Positions 1-9,900 are shown, counted from the first letter of the stretch. The stretch: DNA of 64,000 bases from CAZHHH01 sp052400685 (GCA_052400685.1 JBQTGJ010000012.1); one strand, 5' to 3'. Numbers and translations: made by a program. The notes: generated by a model from the sequence alone, not told the origin.

Positions 1-885
1 GGCGTCCGTCTCAACCAGTTCATTACCGTCTGATTCGTAGGGGCTGATCTGCCATCCGTCGGTTGTTTTTCGGTCGAAGGAGGTGGTTGATGATAGCTTA
101 CCTATGTGGAGGTCGAGGTTGTTGTGCATAATCCATTCGCCGTAGCTGCCCACTCTATTTTGGGTGGTGATTGCGTTTTTTGGGGACTTTTTATTTGTGA
201 TTATGTTGATGACGCCGGCAATGGCTTCCGACCCGTATAGGGCTGAGGAAGCGCCTTTCACAATTTCTATGCGTTCGATATTTAAAGGGTTAATGCGGTT
301 TAAGTCACTCTGTCCGCCAATGTCGCCATACATCCGTTTACCATCAATTAAAACCAGAATGTAATCGTTGCCCAGACCGTTTAATTGCATGAAAGGCCCC
401 ATAGCTCCTGGATTGAAATCGAATGATGGACTTACACCCAGCATTAGATCCGTAAAGTTGGATGGCCCAATTTGGTTAATTAGTTTTTTGTCGATCAGTT
501 CGGTTTGAACAGGCGCATTTTTTAAGTGGTGTGGTGTTCCTGTTCCGGTAACTACCACTTCTCCCAGGGTGTTGTTGGAAGGCTTCAGTGAACAGTTAAA
601 TTCATTTTGGGCTTCGCGGATAAGCATCTCCTGCTTAAAACGGTGATAGCCCAAACATGATACCACCACCTCATAGGTGCCTGCCTTGATGTTACGGAGG
701 ATGAATTGTCCGTTTTGGTCGGTGATGGTCCCCAATGTCGTTCCCGGAATGTAGATGTTGGCGTCGGTCAGGGGTTGGTTCGATTCCTGGTTGGTTACGT
801 GACCAACCAAGGATGGGTTTTGAGCACATAGTTTATGGGCCACTAGAAACAGAAGGCCAGCGATGTGCCAATTCATTTTTTGCAT
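1..885 (-). CDS. btuB: TonB-dependent receptor, N-terminal part (probable cobalamin receptor BtuB)
   Basis: The reading frame stays open for 295 codons from the ATG at 885 to the window edge, so the C-terminal barrel is missing. It begins with a signal peptide (MQKMNWHIAGLLFLVAHKLC, then AQ). A CarboxypepD_reg-like beta-sandwich follows at about residues 25-105 (GTTLGTITDQNGQF). The TonB plug occupies about 115-235, with the typical plug end SALYGSEAIAGVINIIT. Such receptors sit in the outer membrane and import a ligand with TonB energy. The cobalamin riboswitch and a promoter just upstream on the same strand point to vitamin B12 or another corrinoid as the substrate. The sequence of the receptor alone would not decide the ligand, so the symbol rests on the riboswitch. 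Confidence 0.72.
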   Translation of the reverse strand, partial: MQKMNWHIAGLLFLVAHKLCAQNPSLVGHVTNQESNQPLTDANIYIPGTTLGTITDQNGQFILRNIKAGTYEVVVSCLGYHRFKQEMLIREAQNEFNCSLKPSNNTLGEVVVTGTGTPHHLKNAPVQTELIDKKLINQIGPSNFTDLMLGVSPSFDFNPGAMGPFMQLNGLGNDYILVLIDGKRMYGDIGGQSDLNRINPLNIERIEIVKGASSALYGSEAIAGVINIITNKKSPKNAITTQNRVGSYGEWIMHNNLDLHIGKLSSTTSFDRKTTDGWQISPYESDGNELVETDA

Positions 886-1019
886 GGTTTAATTATTTAA
901 TTATTAAACAATTACACCTTGCGTCCTTTTTCAACAGCGTTGTTGAAATGAAAAAATAATGTTGAACAATAAGAATGTACAGCATTAACTTCTTACCCGG
1001 AAGCAAAATGATGAATAGT

Positions 1020-1195
1020 TATTTTTTGGCAGGTTTTCTGACTTACTCCTGTTTGGATCGCCTTCCCATCTTTTTATATTCAGACAGTGGCGAAATAGAT
1101 CCAAACTCTTTTAAGAGCTTACAGCTGCGGGTACAGCCCCTGATTTACACAGGGTTCCCTTTTATTGTTCACGGCGAAACCGGAACAATCACCAA
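1020..1195 (-). promoter_or_regulatory. Cobalamin (B12) riboswitch
   Basis: Read on the minus strand, this leader contains the conserved cobalamin aptamer parts in order: AAAAGGGAACCC, then GGGGCTGTACCCGCAGCTGT, then the B12-box-like CGCCACTGTCTGAAT, then GGGAAGGCG and the 3' closing block GAGTAAGTCAGAAAACCTGCC without its last base. It lies between the predicted promoter and the receptor start at 885 and would turn expression down when cobalamin is abundant. A 123-codon open frame on the opposite strand over this region is a chance shadow. Boundaries are approximate. Confidence 0.93.
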
Positions 1196-1204
1196 AAAGT
1201 TGTA

Positions 1205-1233
1205 CAAAAATATCTATTTTTATGACATTTCAA
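1205..1233 (-). promoter_or_regulatory. Bacteroidetes-type promoter of the B12 receptor leader
   Basis: On the minus strand there is a TTG (-33 element), an 18-bp spacer and TATTTTTG, a perfect match to the -7 consensus TAnnTTTG. The implied start near 1198 falls at the 5' edge of the riboswitch. The spacer is one base shorter than the usual 19-21. Confidence 0.6.
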
Positions 1234-1239
1234 TTTTTT

Positions 1240-1445
1240 TAGATGGGAAATTCAATGTTTCCTTTAGTCGTATTTGCAAGAAAAATCCGTCTTCTGCGTT
1301 ATGTTTCCCTCAAAATGATCATTTATGGGGGAAAATTCACATCTAATTTCCATTATGGCCAAAATTCATTCTTTTTGAGCTGTACAAGTCTTCCAAAGGA
1401 AGCTTTCTTATCTGCCCCGGCGCTTTTTGGCAGACTGATTTTTCC
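1240..1445. repeat. Degenerate copy of the dispersed hairpin element
   Basis: This stretch shares the blocks CTTCTGCGTTATG, CTCAAAATGATCATTTA and TTTCTTATCTGCC with the better preserved copies at 5581, 6411 and 13445. It fills most of the space between the riboswitch promoter and the hemerythrin promoter. The ends are hard to place because the terminal repeats have decayed. Confidence 0.5.
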
Positions 1446-1547
1446 TGATAAAAACGTTTTTGTGATGCATTAGTTTCCCGGCTTATGCTGTTAATCTATC
1501 GTTTGGGTTTATTGGTGTAAAAAAAGACGACAGTCGACAAAAGGCCA

Positions 1548-1578
1548 TTGACACTCTTAATATGCAGGTCTATTTTTG
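1548..1578 (+). promoter_or_regulatory. Promoter of the hemerythrin gene
   Basis: TTG at 1548-1550, a 20-bp spacer and TATTTTTG at 1571-1578 match the Bacteroidetes primary-sigma consensus TTG-N19-21-TAnnTTTG exactly. The expected transcript starts near 1585, giving a leader of about 33 nt before the ATG at 1618. Confidence 0.7.
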
Positions 1579-1617
1579 ACATTGAATTGAGGGTTTAACA
1601 CCAAGAACATTTAATTT

Positions 1618-2016
1618 ATGATAGCTACCAGCAACACAATTACACATGAAGAGGTTCGGATAATTGATCAGGAACATGATATACTGCATCGGACCATTCG
1701 ATTGATTGATGAGGCTTTTATTACAAAGCAGGGTAATAAAAGGATCTCTCAGTTGATATCAGAATTATACAAATTTATTGATTTTCACTTCACCAGTGAG
1801 GAAAATCTGATGCTGTTCACCGATTTCCCATATTACGACGAGCATAAAAAGGAGCATACCGAATTGATGCGGGATCTGGCTGATATAATTTGCGCTTTCA
1901 ATGCCGATATGATCGATTACCATGAGTTGGTTGATTATTTAAACAATCGTTTTACAGATCATTCTGATTTGCCCGACCGACAATTGAAGGCTTATTTGGT
2001 TACGATGATTAAATAA
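1618..2016 (+). CDS. Bacteriohemerythrin
   Basis: A 132-residue single-domain hemerythrin, a four-helix bundle with a di-iron site that binds O2. All expected metal ligands are visible: H20 in DQEHD, H57 and E61 in HFTSE, H76 and H80 in HKKEH, and H115 and D120 in HSDLPD. There is no signal peptide or fused sensor domain, so it should be a soluble cytoplasmic protein for oxygen storage, scavenging or delivery, which suits an organism living at oxic-anoxic boundaries. It has its own promoter and a terminator at 2102, so it is a single-gene unit. The exact role is inferred; the fold and iron site are clear. Confidence 0.93.
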   Translation: MIATSNTITHEEVRIIDQEHDILHRTIRLIDEAFITKQGNKRISQLISELYKFIDFHFTSEENLMLFTDFPYYDEHKKEHTELMRDLADIICAFNADMIDYHELVDYLNNRFTDHSDLPDRQLKAYLVTMIK

Positions 2017-2101
2017 TATTTGGGCCGTATCCTTTTAGGCGACCCGATGATGGATGGCCCCCTGTAAGGCGTTGTTTTTTTTGATTGCCTAATCTGTTTG
2101 T

Positions 2102-2132
2102 CCCTGGAATAATCATTCCAGGGTTTCTTTTA
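2102..2132 (+). terminator. Rho-independent terminator after the hemerythrin gene
   Basis: CCCTGGAAT-aatc-ATTCCAGGG forms a perfect 9-bp stem with a 4-nt loop and is followed by TTTCTTTT. Confidence 0.85.
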
Positions 2133-2309
2133 ATATTATTTATAGTTTCGCAGGTCTTGAATATGAAGCTTTTTTATTTGTCACCGGCGTCTTTGGGTGA
2201 GTACTCTTAATTTATAAGGTGCCTGTTTCGAAATTTGGCATAACTGATTCAATTTACCATTTTTGCGTTGCGTGAGTTTAACACAGCTAAAATAAACCAT
2301 TCGTATTTT

Positions 2310-3095
2310 ATGACAAGCAAATCGCAAAGTGATATTTCAGCAGCATATTTAAAGCTGTTGAACCAACAACAGTTTGTTGCAGACGAATTAGATTATGTTG
2401 GTTTTGATCATCAAAAATCAATGTTGCAAATATTGGCAGACCATGCCAATTGCGGTGTTAGTGTTTTTGATATGTATAAAAAATCACACATCTTTTATTC
2501 GCCTAATTTTGGTAGTTCTCTTGGATACGATTTAAGCGAAATTATAAAAAAAAGTCACGATTTTTGGGATCATAAAATTCATCATGAAGATTATGCCGGG
2601 ATGATGCAAAACGGCATTTTGCTGCTTAAGCTGTTTTATCAATTTTCCGATGATGAAAAAACCAATTACAAATTGATCAGCGAATACCGAATATTGAATG
2701 CCGAAAATAAATATGTAAGAGTTATTGAACAGCAACAGGTGTTACAATTAGATAATTATGGAAATATTTGGTTAACATTAAGTATTATCGATATCTCTCC
2801 CAATCAGGAAATCAGTGAAGAAATGAAAAGTCAATTGTTCGATTTCAAGACGGGTAAAATACTCCCTTTCGATATAGAAGCGAAAAGTAGTGAGATGGTC
2901 AATTTAGGGTTAACCAATCGGGAAATACAAATTCTAAAAATGGTTAAGGAGGGTCTTTTAAGTAAAGAAATATCAGCAAAATTAAATATTAGTTTAAATA
3001 CCGTTAATACGCATCGCCAACGAGTTTTAAAAAAATTACGTGCGAATAATTCAATGGAAGCGGTCATTTTTGCTTCAAAATATGGATTGTTGTAA
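2310..3095 (+). CDS. PAS domain-containing LuxR-family transcriptional regulator
   Basis: A 261-residue cytoplasmic regulator. The open frame reaches back to a TTG at 2268, but the ATG at 2310 is the better start. A PAS-like sensor fold covers about residues 40-165 (FYSPNFGSSLGYDLSEI, then HEDY, then YRILNAENKYVRV). The C-terminal 65 residues are a LuxR/GerE helix-turn-helix: LTNREIQILKMVKEG, then SKEISAKLNISLNTVNTHR. There is no receiver domain, so it senses a small molecule, heme or redox state through the PAS domain rather than a phosphate signal (inference). The gene ends directly before a 16-bp palindrome and the promoter of the TonB-dependent receptor at 3181, which is its likely target. 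Confidence 0.88.
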   Translation: MTSKSQSDISAAYLKLLNQQQFVADELDYVGFDHQKSMLQILADHANCGVSVFDMYKKSHIFYSPNFGSSLGYDLSEIIKKSHDFWDHKIHHEDYAGMMQNGILLLKLFYQFSDDEKTNYKLISEYRILNAENKYVRVIEQQQVLQLDNYGNIWLTLSIIDISPNQEISEEMKSQLFDFKTGKILPFDIEAKSSEMVNLGLTNREIQILKMVKEGLLSKEISAKLNISLNTVNTHRQRVLKKLRANNSMEAVIFASKYGLL

Positions 3096-3103
3096 CTCTC
3101 CAC

Positions 3104-3119
3104 TACTGATATATCAGTA
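3104..3119. promoter_or_regulatory. Perfect 16-bp palindrome, candidate LuxR-type operator
   Basis: TACTGATATATCAGTA is identical on both strands. It lies between the stop of the LuxR gene and the next gene and directly abuts the -33 element of the predicted receptor promoter, the position from which an activator touches RNA polymerase. Binding by the neighbouring regulator is inferred. Confidence 0.6.
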
Positions 3120-3150
3120 TTGTATAATACCTCTTTTGGGTTGAACTTTG
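3120..3150 (+). promoter_or_regulatory. Promoter of the TonB-dependent receptor
   Basis: TTG at 3120-3122, 20 bp, then GAACTTTG at 3143-3150. The -7 element differs from TAnnTTTG at its first base, as expected of a weak promoter that needs an activator. An 8-bp inverted repeat (GGGTTGAA/TTCAACCC, about 3139-3162) overlaps the -7 region and start site. Confidence 0.5.
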
Positions 3151-3180
3151 TGTTTTCAACCCAAATTAAAGTGTATTTAT

Positions 3181-5517
3181 ATGATGAGGATTTTTTTAGT
3201 CGTCTTTTTTTTGTCGTTTGCAATTGCTCCTATACCGGCACAATTACCCACTCAAACCATTCGGGGGACCGTATTTGACAATGCTTCCGGCACCCCTTTG
3301 CCTTATGTTAATGTGGTATTGCTAAATACCAATTATGGCACCGTGACAGACGAGGCCGGTCATTTTACGATTGAAAATGTCAGTATTGGCAGGTACAACA
3401 TGCAAATTTCAATGATAGGTTATGAATCGTATGCCCTGAAAGAGATACAGGTCTCATCGGGGAAAGAGCTATTCTTTAATATTACATTGAAGGAAACGGT
3501 TAATTCGCTTTCGGAAGTAACCATTAAACCGCGTGTAAATAAGCAACAACCCATAAACAGAATGGCATCGGTAAGTGCCAAAATGTTAAGTGTTGACGAG
3601 GCACAGCGCTATGCTGGTGGATTTGATGACCCGGCGCGTTTGGTATCTTCTTTTGCCGGGGTATCAAGTAATGTAAGTAATAATGCCATTGTGGTTCGTG
3701 GCAACAGTCCGCAGTCGCTACAATGGAAAATGGAAGGGGTTGAAATTCCAAATCCCAACCATTTTGCCGATTTAAGTGCTTTTGGGGGTGGCGGATTAAC
3801 CGCCCTAAGTAGTCAATTGTTAGCTAACTCAGATTTTTTTTCGGGTGCAATGCCAGCCGAATATAACAATGCTATTTCGGGTGTGTTCGACCTTTTTATG
3901 CGCAATGGAAATAATAAGAGGCCGGAGCGGACTTTTCAACTGGGCCTTTTAGGTATTGATGCCGCGTCAGAAGGTCCTTTAAAAAAAGGGGGTAATTCCT
4001 CCTATCTGTTTAATTACCGCTATTCAACGCTGTCGTTGCTTGAATCTTTATTACCTGAAAATGCAGGTGGAACGACCTATCAGGACCTTTCGTTTAAATT
4101 CTATTTGCCAACCCAAAAGGCGGGTCTGTTTTCGGTCTGGGGCATTGGGTTAATTGATGGTTCCGGGGCAAATGCAAAAACACATATCTCCGATTGGGAA
4201 TACGAAAGCGATAAAGAAACGCAGTCGGTAAAACAATATATGAGCGCAGCAGGTATCAGCCACAAAATGAGAATTAGCGACAACCGGTTTGTGAAAACAA
4301 TTTTGGCTTCAACTACTAAAGGCCTTGACTTATCAACCGAAACATTGAATAATAATGCGCTATTGCTTCCAAAAAATAAGATTAACAATGTGGATTATAC
4401 CGTTGTGTTTTCTTCGTTTATAAATACAAAATATAGTGCAAAACACATTAATAAAACGGGGTTTGTTGCCACTGGGCTACTGTATGATATCTCACTTAAA
4501 AACGCTTCGGTTTTTGGCGCGCCGCTTAAAACAGTTGCAGATGAAAATGGTTTTAGCACCTTGTTGTCTGCTTTCAGTAATTCTACAATTAACTTTTCGG
4601 AAGGATTAACCATGAATGTGGGCGTAAATGGTCAGGTCTTCACGCTCAACAATCATTACACGATTGAGCCTCGTGTTGGTTTCAGATATCAGTTTTCGCC
4701 GACGCAAGCATTGAGTTTTGCTTATGGGCTGCACAGTCGTTTGGAACGTCTGAATTATTATTTCATCAAAAATAGTCTGTATGGAAATGAAGCCATCAAT
4801 AAAGACCTCGACTTTGAAAAATCGCATCATCTGGTATTGGGCTATGATTTAAATCTTTCAGAGTCTACTCATTTAAAAGTAGAATCCTATTATCAGTATT
4901 TGTTTAATGTACCGGTAATTGCCGACAGTTCTTTTTCAATAATTAATCAACAAAACGATTGGTTTTTTAATGAGAAATTGCAAAATGATGGTATTGGTCA
5001 AAATTATGGTGTTGATATGACGCTTGAGAAATATATGTCACATGGTTATTATTATATGATAACAGCATCAGTGTTTAAGTCGCAATACAAAGGAGGCGAC
5101 AATGTTTTGAGAGATACGCGTTTCGATAGAAATTTTACGTTTAATTTTCTTATGGGAAAAGAGTGGCAAGTGGGGCGTTATGAGCAAAATATTTTAGGCT
5201 TAAATATCCGATTTAATTATCAGGGTGGGGATCATTATACGCCCATCAATTCCGATGCATCAGCGAAAGAACAGGAACCTGTTTTTGATGAATCGAGGGC
5301 TTTTTCAAAGCAATTTTTGCCGGCATTTGTGAGTCATTTTACGACCAGTTATAAAATGAACAAAAATAATTCGACGCACGAAATTGCTTTGAAGATTATA
5401 AATATGACAAACTACAAGGAGTTTACTGCATTTGAATATAATTATCAAACACAGCGAGTCGATGAAAGAAGAGAAGCATTAATGCTGCCAAATTTAAGCT
5501 ACAAAATAGAGTTTTAG
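3181..5517 (+). CDS. TonB-dependent receptor with CarboxypepD_reg-like domain
   Basis: A 778-residue outer-membrane receptor. The ATG at 3181 is chosen because it opens a clean signal peptide (MMRIFLVVFFLSFAIAPIPA); the upstream extension to 3148 starts at TTG and adds a polar stretch. A CarboxypepD_reg-like beta-sandwich follows (IRGTVFDNASGTPLPYVNV, then GTVTDEAGHF), then the plug (VVRGNSPQSLQWKMEGVEI) and a 22-strand-type barrel with aromatic alternation, ending in phenylalanine (NLSYKIEF) as outer-membrane barrels do. There is no SusD partner, so a siderophore, metal complex or peptide is as likely as a glycan. The ligand cannot be read from the sequence. It is probably controlled by the PAS-LuxR protein just upstream. 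Confidence 0.87.
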   Translation: MMRIFLVVFFLSFAIAPIPAQLPTQTIRGTVFDNASGTPLPYVNVVLLNTNYGTVTDEAGHFTIENVSIGRYNMQISMIGYESYALKEIQVSSGKELFFNITLKETVNSLSEVTIKPRVNKQQPINRMASVSAKMLSVDEAQRYAGGFDDPARLVSSFAGVSSNVSNNAIVVRGNSPQSLQWKMEGVEIPNPNHFADLSAFGGGGLTALSSQLLANSDFFSGAMPAEYNNAISGVFDLFMRNGNNKRPERTFQLGLLGIDAASEGPLKKGGNSSYLFNYRYSTLSLLESLLPENAGGTTYQDLSFKFYLPTQKAGLFSVWGIGLIDGSGANAKTHISDWEYESDKETQSVKQYMSAAGISHKMRISDNRFVKTILASTTKGLDLSTETLNNNALLLPKNKINNVDYTVVFSSFINTKYSAKHINKTGFVATGLLYDISLKNASVFGAPLKTVADENGFSTLLSAFSNSTINFSEGLTMNVGVNGQVFTLNNHYTIEPRVGFRYQFSPTQALSFAYGLHSRLERLNYYFIKNSLYGNEAINKDLDFEKSHHLVLGYDLNLSESTHLKVESYYQYLFNVPVIADSSFSIINQQNDWFFNEKLQNDGIGQNYGVDMTLEKYMSHGYYYMITASVFKSQYKGGDNVLRDTRFDRNFTFNFLMGKEWQVGRYEQNILGLNIRFNYQGGDHYTPINSDASAKEQEPVFDESRAFSKQFLPAFVSHFTTSYKMNKNNSTHEIALKIINMTNYKEFTAFEYNYQTQRVDERREALMLPNLSYKIEF

Positions 5518-5580
5518 TCGTGGCTTTTTATCAAATTATGGACCTTGTGGATAGATTGTGTTGTTGATTTATGTCTATTT

Positions 5581-5727
5581 AGAGTCTGTCTATAAAGTAC
5601 AACTTCTGCGTTACGCTTGCTCTCAAAATGGTCATTTACGGAAGTTAACTCACATTTTTCGAGCTGCGCAAGCCTTGAATTTGAACTTTATAGCTTAAAC
5701 TCCCGACTTTATGGACAGGCACTAATT
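5581..5727. repeat. Dispersed ~145-bp hairpin element, copy 2
   Basis: Begins AGAGTCTGTCTATAAAGT and ends TTTATGGACAGGCACTAATT, imperfect terminal inverted repeats. It contains the family blocks ACTTCTGCGTTACGCTTG, GTCATTTACG and GCGCAAGCCTTGAA. Flanked by TATTTA and TTAG, so a short target duplication is possible. Confidence 0.8.
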
Positions 5728-5829
5728 AGTCAAACTTTTTTCATCTTATAGAATAATTTTTTATCACTCGTTATTCCGCTGCATTAACTAAAAAATATAT
5801 CCTTTTTCACTATTGTCCGGTAAAGAATA

Positions 5830-6165
5830 TATTCTCCATTTAAGTGCTCAAGCCGAACGGGCTTTTACTTTTTTATTTATTAGGTATTATTTTTTTATGG
5901 TATTCATGATCCGTTTCGCTCCAGCTACAGCAAAAAAAAGTAAACACAATTTTGCGTTTAGTGAGTGCAGTGTGCAAACTTGTTTGCAACAATGCCGAAC
6001 GTAGCAAAATTCAATAATATTAAGATGCCGCCGCTGCAAGTAATTTCCTTAACGGAAATTTCTTGAGGCGGAAAGTAACCCCAATATCTCCTAAAATTTC
6101 TGGCTTTCACATTAAAGCCGGGTTTTAATCATTTTTCTAAATTTTTACCAGACACCAATGTCGGG
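5830..6165. repeat. Second dispersed repeat family, copy 1
   Basis: This stretch matches 42230-42522 closely: TGCTCAAGCC-ACGGGCTTTTACTTTTTT, then GATCCG-TTCGCTCCA, then TGCCG-CGCTGCAAGT-ATTTCCT and TTGAGGCGGAAAG-AACCCC-ATATCTCCT. It carries an extra ~90 bp (about 5935-6025) absent from the other copy. No protein domain is recognisable on either strand. Confidence 0.75.
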
Positions 6166-6221
6166 AAATATAAAAACTCACTATAATATTTGTTTAAGCG
6201 ATGGTGGGCAAGCATCTTTAG

Positions 6222-6332
6222 AACTTTACTATTAAGACCATTCTGGCAAATGAATGTGAAGTTGCTGTTGAGTTTGATTGGGAAGAGGACACAAACACCG
6301 ATAAACTAAAGGAAGCAAAAGACATTTGGTAA
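6222..6332 (+). pseudogene. C-terminal coding fragment of an unidentified protein
   Basis: An open frame of 36 codons, preceded by a TAG and lacking a start, encodes a coding-like acidic C-terminus (ANECEVAVEFDWEEDTNTDK, then LKEAKDIW and a stop). It lies between two repeats. The composition differs from the surrounding non-coding DNA, which suggests the tail of a gene broken by rearrangement. I do not recognise the family. Confidence 0.35.
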
Positions 6333-6410
6333 TGGTTGATAATTTGGTCAGTTGTCCCAAGTAATGTCCAATGGTTGTCCCAAAGTGATGTTCGGTAGCT
6401 GGGTTCTGTC

Positions 6411-6555
6411 GAGTCTGAGTCTAAATTATAATTTCTGCGTTATGTATACTCTCAAGAGCGGTATTTTCACCAATGTATTTTTTTTGGGGGGCTTCGCAAG
6501 CTTCAAAAATGAAATATTCTTATCTGCCACAATCGGTTTCGGGCAAGCACTAATT
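6411..6555. repeat. Dispersed hairpin element, diverged copy 3
   Basis: Shares TTTCTGCGTTATG, GGCTTCGCAAGCTTC, ATTCTTATCTGCCACA and the end TTTCGGGCAAGCACTAATT with other copies. It represents a sub-type whose 3' half is also found near 1390, 13570 and inside the GH2 gene at 14041. Confidence 0.7.
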
Positions 6556-6987
6556 CTTCCAATTGTGGATTCGTTGGTAAATCTAAAGATTAAAAAAGTA
6601 ATTTTACCTGAAACGAGCATGCGAATAGTTTTTCGTAAAGAGGAGTGACTGTTATTGCGGGTGCTATATGGCCAATAAAAATAAATTTATACGAATGAGT
6701 GGAGGCCTATTGAAAATTTTTAATATGATTTGTTGAAAATTTGACGTGATTATAGTCCCTATTATGAGCGATTAATTATGTGTTCTTATAATTTTGCTAG
6801 TTAAGTTTACTCGTACCTTGTACTATGAATGTGGGAAGCTCATGGATTTTAAGAATTCCCAATGACCAAAATCTTAAAATCGGTATGTTTAGTAAATTAA
6901 AAGTACAATAAGGCAGATAGGGTTGGCTTGTATAAATTAGATAAATGCGTATTGTTTTTAAGAATACTTCAATAAACCATATAATTT
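6556..6987. other. Intergenic region before the propeller gene
   Basis: About 430 bp of AT-rich DNA. I see no gene, RNA, convincing TAnnTTTG promoter or repeat here. It presumably holds the promoter of the gene at 6988. Confidence 0.4.
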
Positions 6988-9900
6988 ATGAAAATCAGAT
7001 TGAATCGAATTCCATTCGTTGTGTATTTTTTGTTTACTCCATTATTTTTATTATTAATAGCAAGTGGAATAGCTAATTCCAACGGTGCTATAGATGAGCT
7101 TCTTGTTAATAAGAAGGTGTCAACAGATGACCGTTTTGAAGGCAATGTAGTTACTGAAGAGGGAGCTTGGTGTTGGTTTGCCGATCACCGGGCTCTTCAT
7201 TACGAAAATGAGAGCGGTTCGATTAATAGTAGTTATATTGGGTATATCGATGTGCATGGCAATATAAAGGCTACTCAACACAATTTTATCACCGGTATAA
7301 CCAGCGAAGTGTTAATACGTTCCTATTTTCAACCCGATGATCATAATAATCCTTCATTCTTAGTTTTACCCGATGAAAGGATTATGATCTTTTATTCACG
7401 ACATACCGATGAAGCATGTTTTTATTATCGGATATCAAAAAATCCGGGAGATATCAGTTCATTGGGGGGCGAGTATAAAATTTTAACTTCGGCAAATACA
7501 ACATATCCGTCACCGTTTATTATGTCGGATGATCCTACTCATATCTATCTTACCTGGCGGGGTATTAACTGGCATCCCACTATTGCGAGGCTTACCATTC
7601 CTGATGAAGATGATAAAGTGGTAATTGATTGGGGACCCTATCAAATGGTTCAGTCTACAGGTTCACGACCATATTGTAAATATTCTTCCAACGGCAAGGA
7701 TAAAATATTAATGACTTATACAACCGGACATTCAGACAATGAATATCCCAACTATGTCTATTTTAATTATATAGATATAAATAGTAAACAACTGAAGGAT
7801 GTGAATGGTAATGTGCTAAAAACGATTTCCAGTGGTCCATTCAGTGTTAATAAAACCAGTTTTCCGGTTGATTATCCATTAGTTGTTGTTGATAAACCGA
7901 CAAATCAGCGCGACTGGGTCTGGCAAACGGCCCTCGATTCTGATGGTAACCCTGTGATTGCAATGGTTCAGATAAGTGGTGATAAAACTTCACATAATTA
8001 CTATTACGCCAAGTGGACTGGCAGCGAATGGCGAAAAACATTTCTGGCAAATGGGGGTGGTCATTTTCATCAGACAGACGGTTTAGAGATGTGCTATAGT
8101 GCAGGAATGGCCATTGACGATGGTACACCAAATAATGTTTATTGTTCTGTACCGGTTACAGGTGCATCGGGCGAAGTCTATGAAATAATTAAATATACCC
8201 TCGATGGTGATGGTGTTGTTGTATCAAATGAACAAATAACCCAAAATTCAACGTTGAATAATGTGCGACCATATATTGTTACCAATTCCGGCGACAGCCC
8301 ATTAAAGCTTGTTTGGATGCATGGTAATTATTATGATTGGATTGTTAGTTCAGCTCGTCCTAAAGGTTTTTCAACCGCTATTCATAGCGATATTGCTTTA
8401 GCTACCGGGAATGTTGATTTAGCAAGTGGAATTGTTTTAGATGAAGAATTTGATGGGACTGTTGAGGGCTCAGCTACTACACAAAGTGGGGTTTTGGTTT
8501 GTACTGACGAAACTTCTGCAACTTTGAATGTTTCTGATGCGACCCTCTTTTCTATATCTATCTCTCCTTATATATATGAAGGTGCCTACGAAGGGGATAT
8601 TTTTAAAATGGGAAATATTACCGTTGGTCTTGATAAATCTTCTTTAAAGCCATATACCGTTGTTGGAGATATTGTGTATAACAGCACGAATCTTTTGGGG
8701 ACCTCTGATGTTTGGCAAACGAAGAATCGCAGTACGGGCGGTGTTTGGTGGACACCAACCAAACTTAAATATTTTAACTTAACATTAAGTTATGATGGTA
8801 CTTTATTAACGGTGTATCGTAATGGTCTGATAGATCAGGTTATCGAGGCCGAAGGCCTTAGCCTTGACGATGTCACACTGGGTGGATTTAATGGATGGAT
8901 TGAAGATTGCAAGGTGTTTAATCGTCCCTTGTCACAAGAAGAAGTTAAAAAACTGACTGAAACGAGCCTTAGTTATACTTTGGATAACAGTTTGTTAAGT
9001 CAGGTTGAACTGGCGTCGTTAGTCGTGCCTGAAAATATTTATACCGATATTGTACTTGATGCGACTTCTGAATCAGGTAATATTATTAGTTGGACCTCTG
9101 ATAATATTTCAGTAATAAGCAATACTGGTTTGGTAAATCTGCCTCAAACCAAGACTCCTGTTTTACTAACTGCAACCATTAATGGTGAATCAAAAAATTT
9201 TGAAGCAATTGTTTGGCCTCGCAATATCGAAAACAACATAATGTTAAAATATACGTTTGAGGCTGCTGATGAGTACATAAATAATGAGGCCCGTTATGTG
9301 CAGGATAGGTCGGGTAATGGCCGGGATGCGCGTATAATGGGAAATTCACAAATAAATGGCGTTTTAGATTTAACCGCAAATACGCCTGGTGGCTTTTCAA
9401 CAAATGGGTATGCTATCGTTCCTGAAGGAACTTTAAATACCATGCGTAGTTTTTCGTTTTTAGCACGAGTAAAGTTCTCAAGTTTATCGACTCAACCGCG
9501 TATTTTCGACTTTGGTTCAGCCAGCTCAAACAGTATTTTTTTAAGAGCAGATGCTTTTTCGGCAGGCTATAAGTATAATGGTAATTCAACAACGCTTATC
9601 AATTCATCAACAAGCCTTACTGTTAATCAGGAAGCAAAGTTGGCGGTTACTTTTGATGCGAAAACGAAAGTGACAAAAATTTATCTAAATGGAGTTGAGA
9701 CGGCAAGCAGCACGGCTATAAGTTATGAGCCGTATCAGTTAACCAATATAGGAGCCGACACCAGAAACTATATTGGTCGCACGCAATGGTGGGATACTTC
9801 AGTTGCAGGTGACAATATTGATATCAAGGGGACTATCGACGATGTGGTTTTGTATGATATTGCTTTGTCGGCCGATGAAATAGTTTCTGAGCAATCGGCT

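Noticed and set aside
975..1346. 123-codon plus-strand frame (and an overlapping 76-codon one) between the receptor and hemerythrin genes
   Set aside because: It overlaps the cobalamin aptamer and a decayed repeat on the opposite strand; the translation has no protein-like pattern.
2268..2309. Extended N-terminus of the LuxR-type regulator from a TTG
   Set aside because: The ATG at 2310 gives a normal start; the extra 14 residues show no domain. The same reasoning moved the starts of the genes at 3181, 17905, 28210 and 13138 (minus).
5813..6004. 63-codon frame upstream of the first propeller gene
   Set aside because: It lies entirely in the second dispersed repeat family and is not maintained in the copy at 42230.
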